Below, in pieces: positions 1 to 8,884 of a stretch of DNA of 64,000 bases. The notes under the pieces are model-generated. The model did not search any database and was not told the origin of the DNA. It worked only from the letters and a program-made list of their open reading frames with translations. Where the stretch lies: assembly GCA_937982115.1 (NCBI GenBank), contig CALJNE010000004.1, forward strand, positions 1 to 64,000, given 5' to 3'. The number at the start of each line of letters is the position of its first letter. The first letter of the stretch is position 1. The position numbers and the translations under genes are program-made. Origin of the DNA: an uncultured Bacteroidales bacterium. GTDB lineage: Bacteria; Bacteroidota; Bacteroidia; Bacteroidales; ML635J-15.

Positions 1-207
1 ATGCTTTGTCTTTCCTTTCAATCCAAGCATTGCTCCAGAAACCTCTCTTAATGAAGTGCATTGAGCAAAGGTACAAAAGAGCATAGAAATCAAGTGATCG
101 TGGGTGTCGAACTTTTTTATCCTGTAATCAGAGCGGAATTCCTTTGCTGATTGGAAAATAATAGTGGGGTCTATTAAAGAAATCAGCTGTCCGAAATGCT
201 TCAGCAT
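1..207 (-). CDS. IS4-family transposase, N-terminal fragment (runs off left edge)
   Basis: An open frame of 69 codons from an ATG at 207 runs to base 1 without a stop; it is missing from the ORF track because it is cut. The peptide begins MLKHFGQLISLIDPTIIF and contains DHLISMLFCTFAQCTSLREV and GAMLGLKGKTKH. This is the conserved N-terminal domain (DUF4372-like) of IS4-family transposases, which precedes the DDE catalytic domain. The catalytic part lies outside the window. The assignment comes from recognising the HxxxMLF...SLREV pattern; whether the element is intact cannot be judged. Confidence 0.7.
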   Translation of the reverse strand, partial: MLKHFGQLISLIDPTIIFQSAKEFRSDYRIKKFDTHDHLISMLFCTFAQCTSLREVSGAMLGLKGKTKH

Positions 208-315
208 TCGCGAATACCATTAAAATAAAAAAACAATATGAGCAAAACCGATTGTCCGAAAAAATATGTACTTTTGTCCATATAGTTTAGTTTATTGCAA
301 AACCAAATTATGAAT

Positions 316-348
316 AAAGAGCCGAATGAAAAAATCAAACGGCTCTTT
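316..348. repeat. Inverted repeat in the IS leader
   Basis: AAAGAGCCG (316-324) and CGGCTCTTT (340-348) form a perfect 9-bp stem with a 15-nt loop between the IS outer end and the transposase start. T-runs of three to four bases follow on each strand, so it could act as a weak bidirectional terminator. Leader hairpins of this kind in IS elements protect the transposase gene from outside transcription; that role is inferred here. Confidence 0.55.
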
Positions 349-412
349 TAAATTTTATCTCGGACAACAGTGAAATAAAACTTCAATATTTTTATACTCA
401 TAATTTGTAAGG

Positions 413-1426
413 TCAATAAGGAATTGCAATATTCGGAATAAAATATTTGAAGCTGGTTTTCCAGTATCGCTTTATCGGATTTACATATGGTATTGCAGTT
501 TTTAAGTTCAGAAAATCCCTATAAACCAATTCCAATCCAGTAAACTTGCGCCAGACAAACTTCTGATTTATAATCTCTCGACTTAATGCATCAAAACTTC
601 CTCGCCTGGTATATACAAAATAATCCCCATAAAACTGCAAATACTTCGTTGCAACTCCATTTAGTATCAAATTTAACCATTTTTTCAACCCCGACAACTG
701 ATTTCTAAATGTTTTTACCGGTTCAGATGATTTCTCATTATATATATAAAACTCAAGCTTTTTAAATTTAACTCCAACCCTTCTCGAAAAATTAACAATA
801 TTCTCATTTTCATAACTCATCAACACTTTTGTCTCTCTCAATTTTTCCTTTAAAACATCCTTAATTCTCTCAGTAGTAAGATTTCCTATCGTGGCAATTT
901 TGACATCATATTTCGAATAATCATAAGCCATCAAAAACCTTGTCCTGTATTTCTCCTTGTTTTTTAATATGTTTCTCCTGTTATTGCGTGACAATGAAAC
1001 ACCTCGCCTTCCCTTCTGATTAAACAAAAACCATAAATCATATAATATCACTTCTCTACCAAAACCTTCAACTCGCGGCGGAACTGACGCCAATATCTTA
1101 TGTCGCCAATCAAAAGCAGTAAGTTTTGCAACCCCAAAACGTTCTGACATCGCTTTCACCGTGTGTAATCCCTCATTTTTTACTGCTTCTGCATAATCAA
1201 GAAATGTATCTTTCTTATGTAAATAATGAATAGAAGTTCCGGTACTAGGTATAAAAGTTTTGCGACAACTGCGACACCTGTACCGAAAGGTTTGTTTGTA
1301 TTTTCCATGAATATAAAAATCTTTACAATTACAGTATGGACAAGATTTTGTTTCTAAAACTTCTTTGTACAAAGCAATTACTCGAGGACTCCAGGGATTG
1401 CGTTTGTATTTTTTTGTTTTGTCCAT
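413..1426 (-). CDS. IS1595-like transposase-derived protein, catalytic residues replaced
   Basis: The 337-aa protein has the layout of an IS1595-family transposase. It has an N-terminal zinc ribbon (C29-x2-C32 and C51-x2-C54), the FDWRHKIL motif (about 105-112), a KGRR segment (138-141) and the C-terminal GVATKYL motif (257-263). In the family the DE..F..S..KG, L.(S/T)D and N..HS.LK motifs carry the DDN/DDE triad. Here the matching positions read YDLWF, MSYEN and FRNQLSGLKKW, so all three catalytic positions seem to be replaced. The frame is nevertheless intact. The ORF track starts at a TTG (1450); ATG at 1426 (MDKTKKYK) matches the second copy at 42750-43739 better. No terminal repeats were seen. 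It may be a domesticated DNA-binding protein or an old relic. Alignment was by eye. Confidence 0.65.
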   Translation of the reverse strand: MDKTKKYKRNPWSPRVIALYKEVLETKSCPYCNCKDFYIHGKYKQTFRYRCRSCRKTFIPSTGTSIHYLHKKDTFLDYAEAVKNEGLHTVKAMSERFGVAKLTAFDWRHKILASVPPRVEGFGREVILYDLWFLFNQKGRRGVSLSRNNRRNILKNKEKYRTRFLMAYDYSKYDVKIATIGNLTTERIKDVLKEKLRETKVLMSYENENIVNFSRRVGVKFKKLEFYIYNEKSSEPVKTFRNQLSGLKKWLNLILNGVATKYLQFYGDYFVYTRRGSFDALSREIINQKFVWRKFTGLELVYRDFLNLKTAIPYVNPIKRYWKTSFKYFIPNIAIPY

Positions 1427-1619
1427 TTTTAATGTGAAAGTTTTTTGCAATTATACAAAGATTTTTCACACAATTTTGGTATTTAGAAAATTTTTTCCAA
1501 AATAGCCCTACCTCCCTCTGTCTCTTACTTCAACAACTACAAAAATTTCCTCTTAATTCTTCTAAAAATATATTACTTCCATAGATTTTATTATTTTCGC
1601 ATTATCGTTAGTGGTTTTA

Positions 1620-3125
1620 ATGAAAAAGTATTTTTTATTTCAAATTACATTTTGTTACCTACTATTTTTGAACAACTTAATTGTTGCTCAAGACTATTTC
1701 TTATCCGGACATTTCATTGATTTTTCAAAAAAAGCATTAAACAATTACGAACATCAAACTTTCTTTCGTCCTTATACCGGTGTTGAAAACACTATTTATG
1801 AAGATTTGATTTTTAACACAACCTCATCTGAAAAAAATTTTTTATTACGAAAAATTTTTGAAGAAAATTTAATAATTGAACAGAACGAAAGATTTAAAAT
1901 TTTAATAAACCCTGCACTAAATTTTTCTTACTATTATAATCGCTCCGGTCCAAATGGCTATAGAAATACACGTGGTGCAATAATCCAAGGAAATTTAGAT
2001 TCAAAGATTTTTTTCTATTCTGTTCTGGAAGAAACCCAGGCAGCATATCCTTTTCTTGATAACTCTATTTATGACAATTTCAAAATAATCTCCGGTATTG
2101 GCAGAATAAAACCTCTATCAGGTTACAACGAATTTGATTTTGGAAACTCTTATGCTGCTATTTCTTATAAAGCTAATTCAGACATTAATTTCACTACTGG
2201 TTACGACCGTATTTTTATGGGAGATGGATACCGTTCTATGATTATTTCTGATTTTTCTGCTCCTTTATTCTTTTTTAAATCAAGTTTTAACTTTAAACAC
2301 ATAGAAATTTGCAATATCTTCACAAAAGCACTTAATCCAAATTTCAATAATATTCTTAATCAAACAAATTATTTAGGCGAAAATGCTTTATATCCCGGAA
2401 AATATATTTCATTTAATTATCTGAAAATTAAGTCGTTACAAAATTTCAACTTTAACATTATTCAAGCTACTGTTCTTTCTCAGGAGTTAAGTGTTTTAAA
2501 AAATTTGATTTACAATTTTACTCCCGCCATAAACTTTTTATTCTCAGGAATTTATTCCTCAAAATTAAATTTTCTTGGAGGAATAAATATTTCCCGTTTT
2601 GACAACAAAATAGGGATATTTTATTCTCAATTATTTTTCGACAGAATAATTGACAACCCTGAATTTGCTTTTCAAATAGGTTATAAAAACTTCAGTTTTT
2701 TAAAATCCAATTTATTCATTCTTTTAGAATATAATTATGCTTCGAAAGCAATGTATCTTAATCCCGACAATTTAAGTTTGCACTACGGTCATTATAATAT
2801 GCCTCTTGCTCATCCCGCAGGTAGAAATATTAGTGAACTCGTTATAATAGCAAATTATGATTTACAAAGTATTGAGATTCTTGCAAAATCAAACTTTTAT
2901 TTTAATAAACAAAATTTTAATATACTGAATCCAAATTTCAATTATGGAGCACAATCATTGAAACAGTGTTTTGATTTTCAGTTAATTTACAATTTGAATA
3001 AACGAAATAGATCTCAAATTTTTGCAAGTGTAATTTTTAAAAATTATGACTCTATTTCCACAGCAAACATTTTTTTGAACTTTGGTTTTAGAAATGCAAT
3101 AAGAAATAATTATTACGATTTTTAA
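1620..3125 (+). CDS. Putative outer-membrane protein, RemB/Wzi-like (copy 1)
   Basis: The 501-aa protein has a signal peptide (MKKYFLFQITFCYLLFLNN...VAQ). It is rich in aromatic, alternating strand-like segments, as expected of a beta-barrel. FMGDGYRSMIISDFSAP (about 200) and MPLAHPAGRN (about 400) are shared with the next gene and resemble Bacteroidota proteins annotated as Wzi-like capsule assembly or gliding-motility protein RemB. The ATG at 1620 is preferred over the GTG at 1611 because the signal peptide begins there. TATTTTCG at 1592-1599 is a possible -7 element. The stop overlaps the next start by one base (TAATG), so the pair is co-translated. The true function (surface polysaccharide or motility) is not decidable from sequence. 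Confidence 0.55.
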   Translation: MKKYFLFQITFCYLLFLNNLIVAQDYFLSGHFIDFSKKALNNYEHQTFFRPYTGVENTIYEDLIFNTTSSEKNFLLRKIFEENLIIEQNERFKILINPALNFSYYYNRSGPNGYRNTRGAIIQGNLDSKIFFYSVLEETQAAYPFLDNSIYDNFKIISGIGRIKPLSGYNEFDFGNSYAAISYKANSDINFTTGYDRIFMGDGYRSMIISDFSAPLFFFKSSFNFKHIEICNIFTKALNPNFNNILNQTNYLGENALYPGKYISFNYLKIKSLQNFNFNIIQATVLSQELSVLKNLIYNFTPAINFLFSGIYSSKLNFLGGINISRFDNKIGIFYSQLFFDRIIDNPEFAFQIGYKNFSFLKSNLFILLEYNYASKAMYLNPDNLSLHYGHYNMPLAHPAGRNISELVIIANYDLQSIEILAKSNFYFNKQNFNILNPNFNYGAQSLKQCFDFQLIYNLNKRNRSQIFASVIFKNYDSISTANIFLNFGFRNAIRNNYYDF

Positions 3126-4708
3126 TGAAACGAATTTATTTTATAATATTATTTTTTTCGATTTGTTTAAATCTTCTGCCTCAACAGATTCCTGTTAGAT
3201 TTTTAAGAAATTATCAAAAAATCCACCGCGAAAGTTTAAATCTTGATTTATCTAAAGACTCGATTATATTTGTATCAGTATTACCAATTTATTACAGTGA
3301 TTTGAATCAAATTACAAATTTAAAAACACTACATGCACCCGGTTTTAGAGTTTTCAAAAACAAAAATGCAAAATACAATTTAAACATTAATCCTACGATT
3401 GATTTATTTTCAAAATATCATAGTGTAGAACCCTTTGCATTTGCTACGACAATAGGATTAGCTTTTGATTTTTCAGTCTCAGAAAAAATTGGAATCAGCT
3501 CATTTTCATACTATTATAAAACTGAATACCCTTTTCAAACCCCAGTTTTATTTCCAAATTTCTCGCCTCCGATATATTTCTCTGACGACAGCATTTACAA
3601 AAAGATTCCAATAATAAATGATTTTCATATTGTATATTCTCCTTTTGATTTTTTAAAAATAGACCTTGCCAACTCACGAAATTTTATTGGAAATGGATAT
3701 AGAAGTCTTTTATTATCCGATATTGCAAAACCGTATCCAAACTTAAAGATAGAAGCAAAATTCCTTAATTTTCACTATAACATTATCTGGGCTCGATTAA
3801 CTTCTGAATACTGGCTGCCTTCCTCTCCCCATGAAACTCAAAACAAATATGCTGTTTTTCAATACCTCGAATGGCGAATTCATAAACGTTTTACTGTAGG
3901 ACTGTTCGAATCTGTAATCTTAGCACGAAAAGATTTCTTTAATTTAGAATATTTGCAACCATTGATTTTTCTCAGACCGGTTGAATTTAATCTCGGCTCC
4001 GAAGACAATGCTTTGTTGGGACTCAACGGACGAATAATTCCTTTGAACAAAAATATGATTTATTTTCAAATTCTAATTGATGATTTAATTGTAACTCAAC
4101 TTATTAATGACATAAAACATCGCATCAATCCTGAATATTCTGGACATTACGGCTGGTTTGCAAATAAATGGGCAATTCAATTAGGAACTAAACAATACGA
4201 TATCTTTAGTCTTAAAAATACTGATTTTTTTATTGAATATAATATCGTAAGACCTTACACTTATTCTCATTCAAATGTACAAAAAAATTATTCTCATATC
4301 TCTATGCCGCTTGCCCATCCTTTTGGTGCTAATTTTTCGGAATTTATTACAGGGATTTCTTATAATGGCGAAAGATTTTTTACCGACATTAAATACATTC
4401 ATGCCATTGCCGGAGCCGACACCTTGTTTTCTCACTTTGGGAATAATATCTTTCTGCCAACAATGGACGGACCAAACAATTACGGCTACATCGTAAATTC
4501 CTATGGAAATCTAATTCATCAAGGTATTAGAACAGTTCTGCATTCTGCTTATATCGAATTGGGCTATCATCCTTTTAAAACTAATAATCATTCCATTTCT
4601 TTAATTTTCTCCTACAATCATTATTTACCGGAAAATTACAATCAATTGAAATCCTTCTATTTATTGATTGGCATTCGCAGTAATTTCATAAAATTTAATA
4701 TCCCTTAA
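3125..4708 (+). CDS. Putative outer-membrane protein, RemB/Wzi-like (copy 2)
   Basis: The 527-aa protein has an N-terminal signal sequence (MKRIYFIILFFSICLNLLPQQ) and the same two landmarks as its neighbour, FIGNGYRSLLLSDIAKP (about 190) and MPLAHPFGANFSEF (about 395). It is a diverged tandem paralogue. Alternating hydrophobic/aromatic strands suggest an outer-membrane barrel. It resembles gliding-motility protein RemB and Wzi-like capsule proteins of Bacteroidota. It starts on the last base of the upstream stop codon. The paralogues are diverged enough that they probably have non-redundant roles, perhaps as a hetero-oligomer; that is a guess. Confidence 0.58.
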   Translation: MKRIYFIILFFSICLNLLPQQIPVRFLRNYQKIHRESLNLDLSKDSIIFVSVLPIYYSDLNQITNLKTLHAPGFRVFKNKNAKYNLNINPTIDLFSKYHSVEPFAFATTIGLAFDFSVSEKIGISSFSYYYKTEYPFQTPVLFPNFSPPIYFSDDSIYKKIPIINDFHIVYSPFDFLKIDLANSRNFIGNGYRSLLLSDIAKPYPNLKIEAKFLNFHYNIIWARLTSEYWLPSSPHETQNKYAVFQYLEWRIHKRFTVGLFESVILARKDFFNLEYLQPLIFLRPVEFNLGSEDNALLGLNGRIIPLNKNMIYFQILIDDLIVTQLINDIKHRINPEYSGHYGWFANKWAIQLGTKQYDIFSLKNTDFFIEYNIVRPYTYSHSNVQKNYSHISMPLAHPFGANFSEFITGISYNGERFFTDIKYIHAIAGADTLFSHFGNNIFLPTMDGPNNYGYIVNSYGNLIHQGIRTVLHSAYIELGYHPFKTNNHSISLIFSYNHYLPENYNQLKSFYLLIGIRSNFIKFNIP

Positions 4709-4916
4709 GTTCCATGAATTTTGAACAGTCTGAATTTTTATACTTTAATTTACAAACCTGTATCAAATCAGAAAATTTTTCAATTCATGATGTTGAATTT
4801 AGTATTTATTAGCAACACATATTAAAAATTTTTAATCCTTTATCAAATAAAATAACCCTAACATTTATTTACTAAAAAATTTTTTTGTATTTTCGGCATA
4901 ACAAAAGCTTGACGCC

Positions 4917-6386
4917 ATGCTAAACAAAAATGACATTGATTTTTTAGCTCAGTTTGGAATAACAGCAGAAAATGTTCAAGAACAAATCGAACTTTTAAAG
5001 AAAAATGACAGTTTTGTTGAAGTCCTATCTCCAGCTGTTGAAGGAGATGGCATTCAAACTGTTTCGGAAACCAAACTTGAAGAATATTGTAAACTTTTTG
5101 ACCAAAAACATTCCAATTTCAGCATTTGTAAGTTTGTACCTGCTTCAGGGGCAGCAACAAGAATGTTTAAACGACTTATTAGCTACGAAAAGTCCGGCAG
5201 CGAAAAAGATTTTACCGATGGAGGCTTTTATTCCGTTCAAAATACTATTGAAAATTTGATAAAATTTGCTTTCAACGAAACTTTAAACCAATATCTCACA
5301 AAAGATTGTAACACAAAAGAAATTGCAGAAAAAATCCTCTATTCCGGATTGGGTTACGCAGGAATTCCAAAAGGACTTATTGAATTTCACAAATATCCCG
5401 ACCACACACGTACCGCTTTTGCAGAACACCTTTACGAATCTCTTTACCTTCTTAACAATAAAGAAATAGACGAAATTCACTTTACCGTTTCTCCTGAATT
5501 TGAAAAACAATTTATTGATGAAAAAGAAAAAGTTCTGAAAAGAATAGGGAAAAACCTTAAAATAAAATTTTCTTTCCAACAAAAAAACACTGATACTGTT
5601 GCTCTATATCCAGATGATAGCCTTGTTCGTAATGAAGATGGCAATATCCTTCTACGTCCCGGAGGTCATGGTTCATTGTTACAGAATTTAAACACTCTCG
5701 ATTATGACATAATCTTTATAAAAAATATTGACAATTTAATTCACGCTGATTATCTCGAAGAAGTTGTGAAATATAAAAAACTTCTTGGTGGTATGCTTAT
5801 TGAAATTCGCAGCAAATTAGAAGAAATATACAAAATTTTAAATAACCCATCACAATCTATAGAAACAAAACACATCGAATATCTTGAAAAAACTTTTGGG
5901 GCTGATTTTTCTACATCAACAGATTGCAGGCAAAGCATTCTCGAATACATAAACCGCCCAATACGTGTTTGCGGAATGGTTAAAAATACAGGCGAACCGG
6001 GAGGCGGACCTTTCTGGATTAAGACAGGAAATGGCAGAAGTCTTCAAATTATTGAAAAAGCTCAAATTAACGAAAATAATCCCATACAAAAAGAATGCTT
6101 GCAAGATGCAACTCACTTTAATCCTGTTGATATTGTTTGCAGCATTAAATCTTTATCCGGAGAAAAATATAACCTCAATAACTTTGTTGATAGAAATGCT
6201 TGTTTTATCTCAGAAAAAACTCATAACGGAAAGAACATCAAAGTTTTGGAACATCCAGGATTATGGAATGGAGCAATGTCCGATTGGTTAACCGTTTTTG
6301 TTGAAATACCGCTTATTACTTTTAATCCGGTTAAAGAACTTAACGACCTACTAAGAAAGGAGCACCAACCTAAAAATATGCAATGA
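4917..6386 (+). CDS. DUF4301 family protein (nucleotidyltransferase-like)
   Basis: The 489-aa protein matches the Bacteroidota DUF4301 family in length and motifs. CKFVPASGAATRMFK (about 63-77) resembles the glycine-rich nucleotide loop of sugar-phosphate nucleotidyltransferases. LLRPGGHGSLLQNLN (about 243) and VKNTGEPGGGPFWIK (about 355) are also characteristic. No enzymatic activity of the family is known to me; by fold resemblance it may be a uridylyltransferase-type enzyme. TATTTTCG at 4888-4895 is a possible -7 promoter element. The last four bases (ATGA) overlap the start of the dicarboxylate symporter, implying translational coupling. Confidence 0.8.
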   Translation: MLNKNDIDFLAQFGITAENVQEQIELLKKNDSFVEVLSPAVEGDGIQTVSETKLEEYCKLFDQKHSNFSICKFVPASGAATRMFKRLISYEKSGSEKDFTDGGFYSVQNTIENLIKFAFNETLNQYLTKDCNTKEIAEKILYSGLGYAGIPKGLIEFHKYPDHTRTAFAEHLYESLYLLNNKEIDEIHFTVSPEFEKQFIDEKEKVLKRIGKNLKIKFSFQQKNTDTVALYPDDSLVRNEDGNILLRPGGHGSLLQNLNTLDYDIIFIKNIDNLIHADYLEEVVKYKKLLGGMLIEIRSKLEEIYKILNNPSQSIETKHIEYLEKTFGADFSTSTDCRQSILEYINRPIRVCGMVKNTGEPGGGPFWIKTGNGRSLQIIEKAQINENNPIQKECLQDATHFNPVDIVCSIKSLSGEKYNLNNFVDRNACFISEKTHNGKNIKVLEHPGLWNGAMSDWLTVFVEIPLITFNPVKELNDLLRKEHQPKNMQ

Positions 6387-7672
6387 AAATTAACCCCCGA
6401 AAATTAAAAATTTCGCTAAGTCTTAAAATTATTTTAGGAATGGTTTTGGGACTTGGCTTTGGAATTCTTTCGGTAACATCCGGACTGACAAATTTTGTTT
6501 CAAATTGGATAGCTCCAATCGGCGAAATTTTTGTCCGTTTATTAAAAATGCTTGCAATACCTATCATTCTAACAAGCATGATTAAAGGAATTTATGATTT
6601 AAGAGCTGTTAAAGGACTAAAAAAAATCGCAATTTCTGTTATTTCATTTTATTTTATAACTACATTTATTGCCGTTTCTATCGGAATAATTCTTGCCATA
6701 GGGCTTAAACCCGGAAAAGTTTTTCCTCAAGATAAACAACAGCTTTTGATGCAAAAATATTCAGAAAAGTCAATTGAAAATCCAATAGAGAAACAAAAAT
6801 CGCTTCAGTTTTTAGTTGATATTGTACCTGAAAATGTTTTCAATGCCTCATCAAAAAACTCCTCGATGCTTCAAATAATTTTCTTTTCAGTTCTCACGGG
6901 AATTGCAATACTATCGCTAAAAGAAGAAAAAACAAAAGCTGTCAGATTGTTTATTGATGCAGCAAATGAAATTGTTTTAAAACTTGTTGAAATAATTATG
7001 AATTTCGCACCAATTGGAGTTTTTGCTTTAATTGCAGGTGTAATTTGCGACATTTCAGGAGAAAACACAGATGGAACAATTGCTTTATTAAAATCGCTTG
7101 GATTTTATGCCGGATGCGTAATTTTGGGATTGCTTACAATAATTCTGATTATTTATCCAATCATTTTAAAAATTTTCTCTAAAAGCAACATAAAAGATTT
7201 TTTCAAAGGAATTTTACCAGCACAACTTACAGCCTTCAGCACAAGTTCAAGTGCAGCCACTTTGCCCGTAACCAAAAAATGCGTTGACGAAAACCTTAAT
7301 ACTGACCCGCGTATAAGCAGTTTCGTTTTACCAATCGGTGCAACAGTTAATATGGATGGGACAAGCCTTTATCAAGCTGTGGCAGCAGTCTTCATAGCTC
7401 AAGTTTTTGGTATGGATTTAGGTATAATGGAATTAATTACGATTATTCTTACGGCTGTACTTGCTTCTATTGGAGCTGCAGCGGTTCCCGGTGCCGGAAT
7501 GATAATTCTACTTATTGTTTTGAGTTCTGTTAATATCCCGGCAGAAGGACTTGCCCTGATTTTTGCTGTTGACCGCCCCCTCGACATGCTCAGAACTACA
7601 GTTAATATTACCGGCGATTCTGTTTGTGCTGTTACAATGAATAGATATTTTAAAAATTCTTTAGAAACATAA
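6383..7672 (+). CDS. Sodium/proton-dicarboxylate symporter (DAACS family)
   Basis: The 429-aa polytopic membrane protein belongs to the glutamate/dicarboxylate:cation symporter family (GltP/DctA-like). The re-entrant loop serine motif TSSSAATLPVTKKC (about 290-303) and the TM7 motif NMDGTSLYQAVAAVF (about 323-337) are intact, as is the late DRPLDMLRTTVNITGD stretch that binds the substrate carboxylate. About eight hydrophobic segments are seen. It should import C4-dicarboxylates or acidic amino acids with Na+ or H+ at the inner membrane. It is coupled by a 4-nt overlap to the DUF4301 gene; the functional link is unknown. Confidence 0.92.
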   Translation: MKINPRKLKISLSLKIILGMVLGLGFGILSVTSGLTNFVSNWIAPIGEIFVRLLKMLAIPIILTSMIKGIYDLRAVKGLKKIAISVISFYFITTFIAVSIGIILAIGLKPGKVFPQDKQQLLMQKYSEKSIENPIEKQKSLQFLVDIVPENVFNASSKNSSMLQIIFFSVLTGIAILSLKEEKTKAVRLFIDAANEIVLKLVEIIMNFAPIGVFALIAGVICDISGENTDGTIALLKSLGFYAGCVILGLLTIILIIYPIILKIFSKSNIKDFFKGILPAQLTAFSTSSSAATLPVTKKCVDENLNTDPRISSFVLPIGATVNMDGTSLYQAVAAVFIAQVFGMDLGIMELITIILTAVLASIGAAAVPGAGMIILLIVLSSVNIPAEGLALIFAVDRPLDMLRTTVNITGDSVCAVTMNRYFKNSLET

Positions 7673-7746
7673 TTTGTCCTTTAATCAACTCTTCTATAAA
7701 ATTATAATCTGGATTTTTAATCCCTTCTAAGAAAAATTAAAAAATT

Positions 7747-7778
7747 TTGTTTTTGTATTTGTAAAATTGTTAATTTTG
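7747..7778 (+). promoter_or_regulatory. Bacteroidota-type promoter of tRNA-Pro
   Basis: TTG (7747-7749), 21 nt, then TAATTTTG (7771-7778), matching the lineage consensus TTG-N17-23-TAnnTTTG. It ends 16 nt before the mature tRNA. Confidence 0.7.
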
Positions 7779-7794
7779 CAACATACAAACACTT

Positions 7795-7867
7795 CGGGGT
7801 GTGGCGCAGTTGGTAGCGCGCTACGTTCGGGACGTAGAGGACGGAAGTTCGAGTCTTCTCACCCCGA
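7795..7867 (+). tRNA. tRNA-Pro (anticodon CGG)
   Basis: The 73-nt cloverleaf has acceptor CGGGGTG/CACCCCG, D arm GCGC/GCGC, anticodon stem CTACG/CGTAG with loop TTCGGGA (anticodon CGG), T arm with TTCGAGT loop and discriminator A. No CCA is encoded. It reads proline CCG codons. A short T-run follows. Confidence 0.96.
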
Positions 7868-7888
7868 CTTTTTTATTCCCCTGAAAAT

Positions 7889-8872
7889 CTATTTATTATT
7901 GTAATACCAATGATTATTAGTATTTATAAAAACTAATGAATCTGAATATATACTCTGAGAACTAAATATCCCCAATCCATTTACAACATTAGTATAAACC
8001 ATTACCGGTTCGGAAAATGGATCTCCATGATTATTATAATACTGCTGTAATGACTTATAATATAAATATAACTCTTTTGGTATTGATTTCAATTGCACAT
8101 AAACCCTGTTTGTATCGCCCCAAAAGTTGTAATAAGAGCTATAAAATCTTAAAGTATATGTTTTCCCGCTTATTAATTCATCAGAAAATACTAATCCTTT
8201 TTCCGACTGAGATTCTATAATTACATCTTCGGTGTTGGGTAATACAAAAATTCTACGCGGAGTTCTCACATATCCTCCATAAGTAATATAAACAATGGTT
8301 GTATCCGGACCAACATACAGAGTGTCAATATTTTTTACTGTATCACTGTATTGCATCTCATAATAATGATTTATGAGTGTTAGCATATAATAATTTTTCT
8401 CATCTATGGGGTCAGTAAACTTTAAATTAAAATTTAAATTATTGTCCTGATATTGCCCATAAGTTGTGAAAGTATCAATACTGATTATTTGAACAGAATT
8501 TAAAACTCTTGTAATGGCATAAGCATCATCATAGTTTGAATGACTGACTGCGACCTTATAGTCAAAACCTTTTTTTGGAGTATAATGTATTTTATAAAAA
8601 CCATTTCCTATATGGGTCATAGATCCAATCTCTGTTTCATTTTCGTAAAGTTTTACCTGAGCATCACTCAAAAAGCTGATTTGTGCATTATCAAGTATAT
8701 GCCGGCTTTTCGAAATATGTACTATTACAGCTGAATCACTCGAGATTATCCCGTTCAAAACAATTTTGATTTTTGCATCTTCAATATCAAGATTTATTAC
8801 CTTTTCGCATGCAATCGAAAATATCATTAATGATGTAATAACTATCACCAAATAAACTTTAATGTTTTTCAT
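7889..8872 (-). CDS. DUF4249 family lipoprotein, partner of the TonB receptor
   Basis: The 327-aa protein has a lipoprotein signal (MKNIKVYLVIVITSLMIFSIAC, Cys22). The start of the mature part (EKVINLDI...KIVLNGIISSDS...VHISKSR) is typical of DUF4249, a Bacteroidota family almost always encoded beside a TonB-dependent receptor. It lies 12 nt downstream of that receptor, in one operon. By analogy with other receptor/lipoprotein pairs it may sit on the outer membrane as a substrate-capturing lid; the substrate is unknown. Confidence 0.85.
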   Translation of the reverse strand: MKNIKVYLVIVITSLMIFSIACEKVINLDIEDAKIKIVLNGIISSDSAVIVHISKSRHILDNAQISFLSDAQVKLYENETEIGSMTHIGNGFYKIHYTPKKGFDYKVAVSHSNYDDAYAITRVLNSVQIISIDTFTTYGQYQDNNLNFNLKFTDPIDEKNYYMLTLINHYYEMQYSDTVKNIDTLYVGPDTTIVYITYGGYVRTPRRIFVLPNTEDVIIESQSEKGLVFSDELISGKTYTLRFYSSYYNFWGDTNRVYVQLKSIPKELYLYYKSLQQYYNNHGDPFSEPVMVYTNVVNGLGIFSSQSIYSDSLVFINTNNHWYYNNK

Positions 8873-8884
8873 AACAAAACTAAA

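Larger units (their letters stand above)
1..371 (-). mobile_element. Left end of an IS4-family insertion sequence (partial)
   Basis: The window opens inside an insertion sequence whose transposase reads leftward off the edge. The outer end is probably near the sequence CACTGTTGTCCGAG (minus strand, about 358-372), followed by an untranslated leader of about 150 nt and then the transposase start. TTGTCCGA (252-259) and TCGGACAA (360-367) form an inverted pair in the leader. The exact end and the target duplication cannot be fixed because the other end lies outside the window. Confidence 0.6.
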
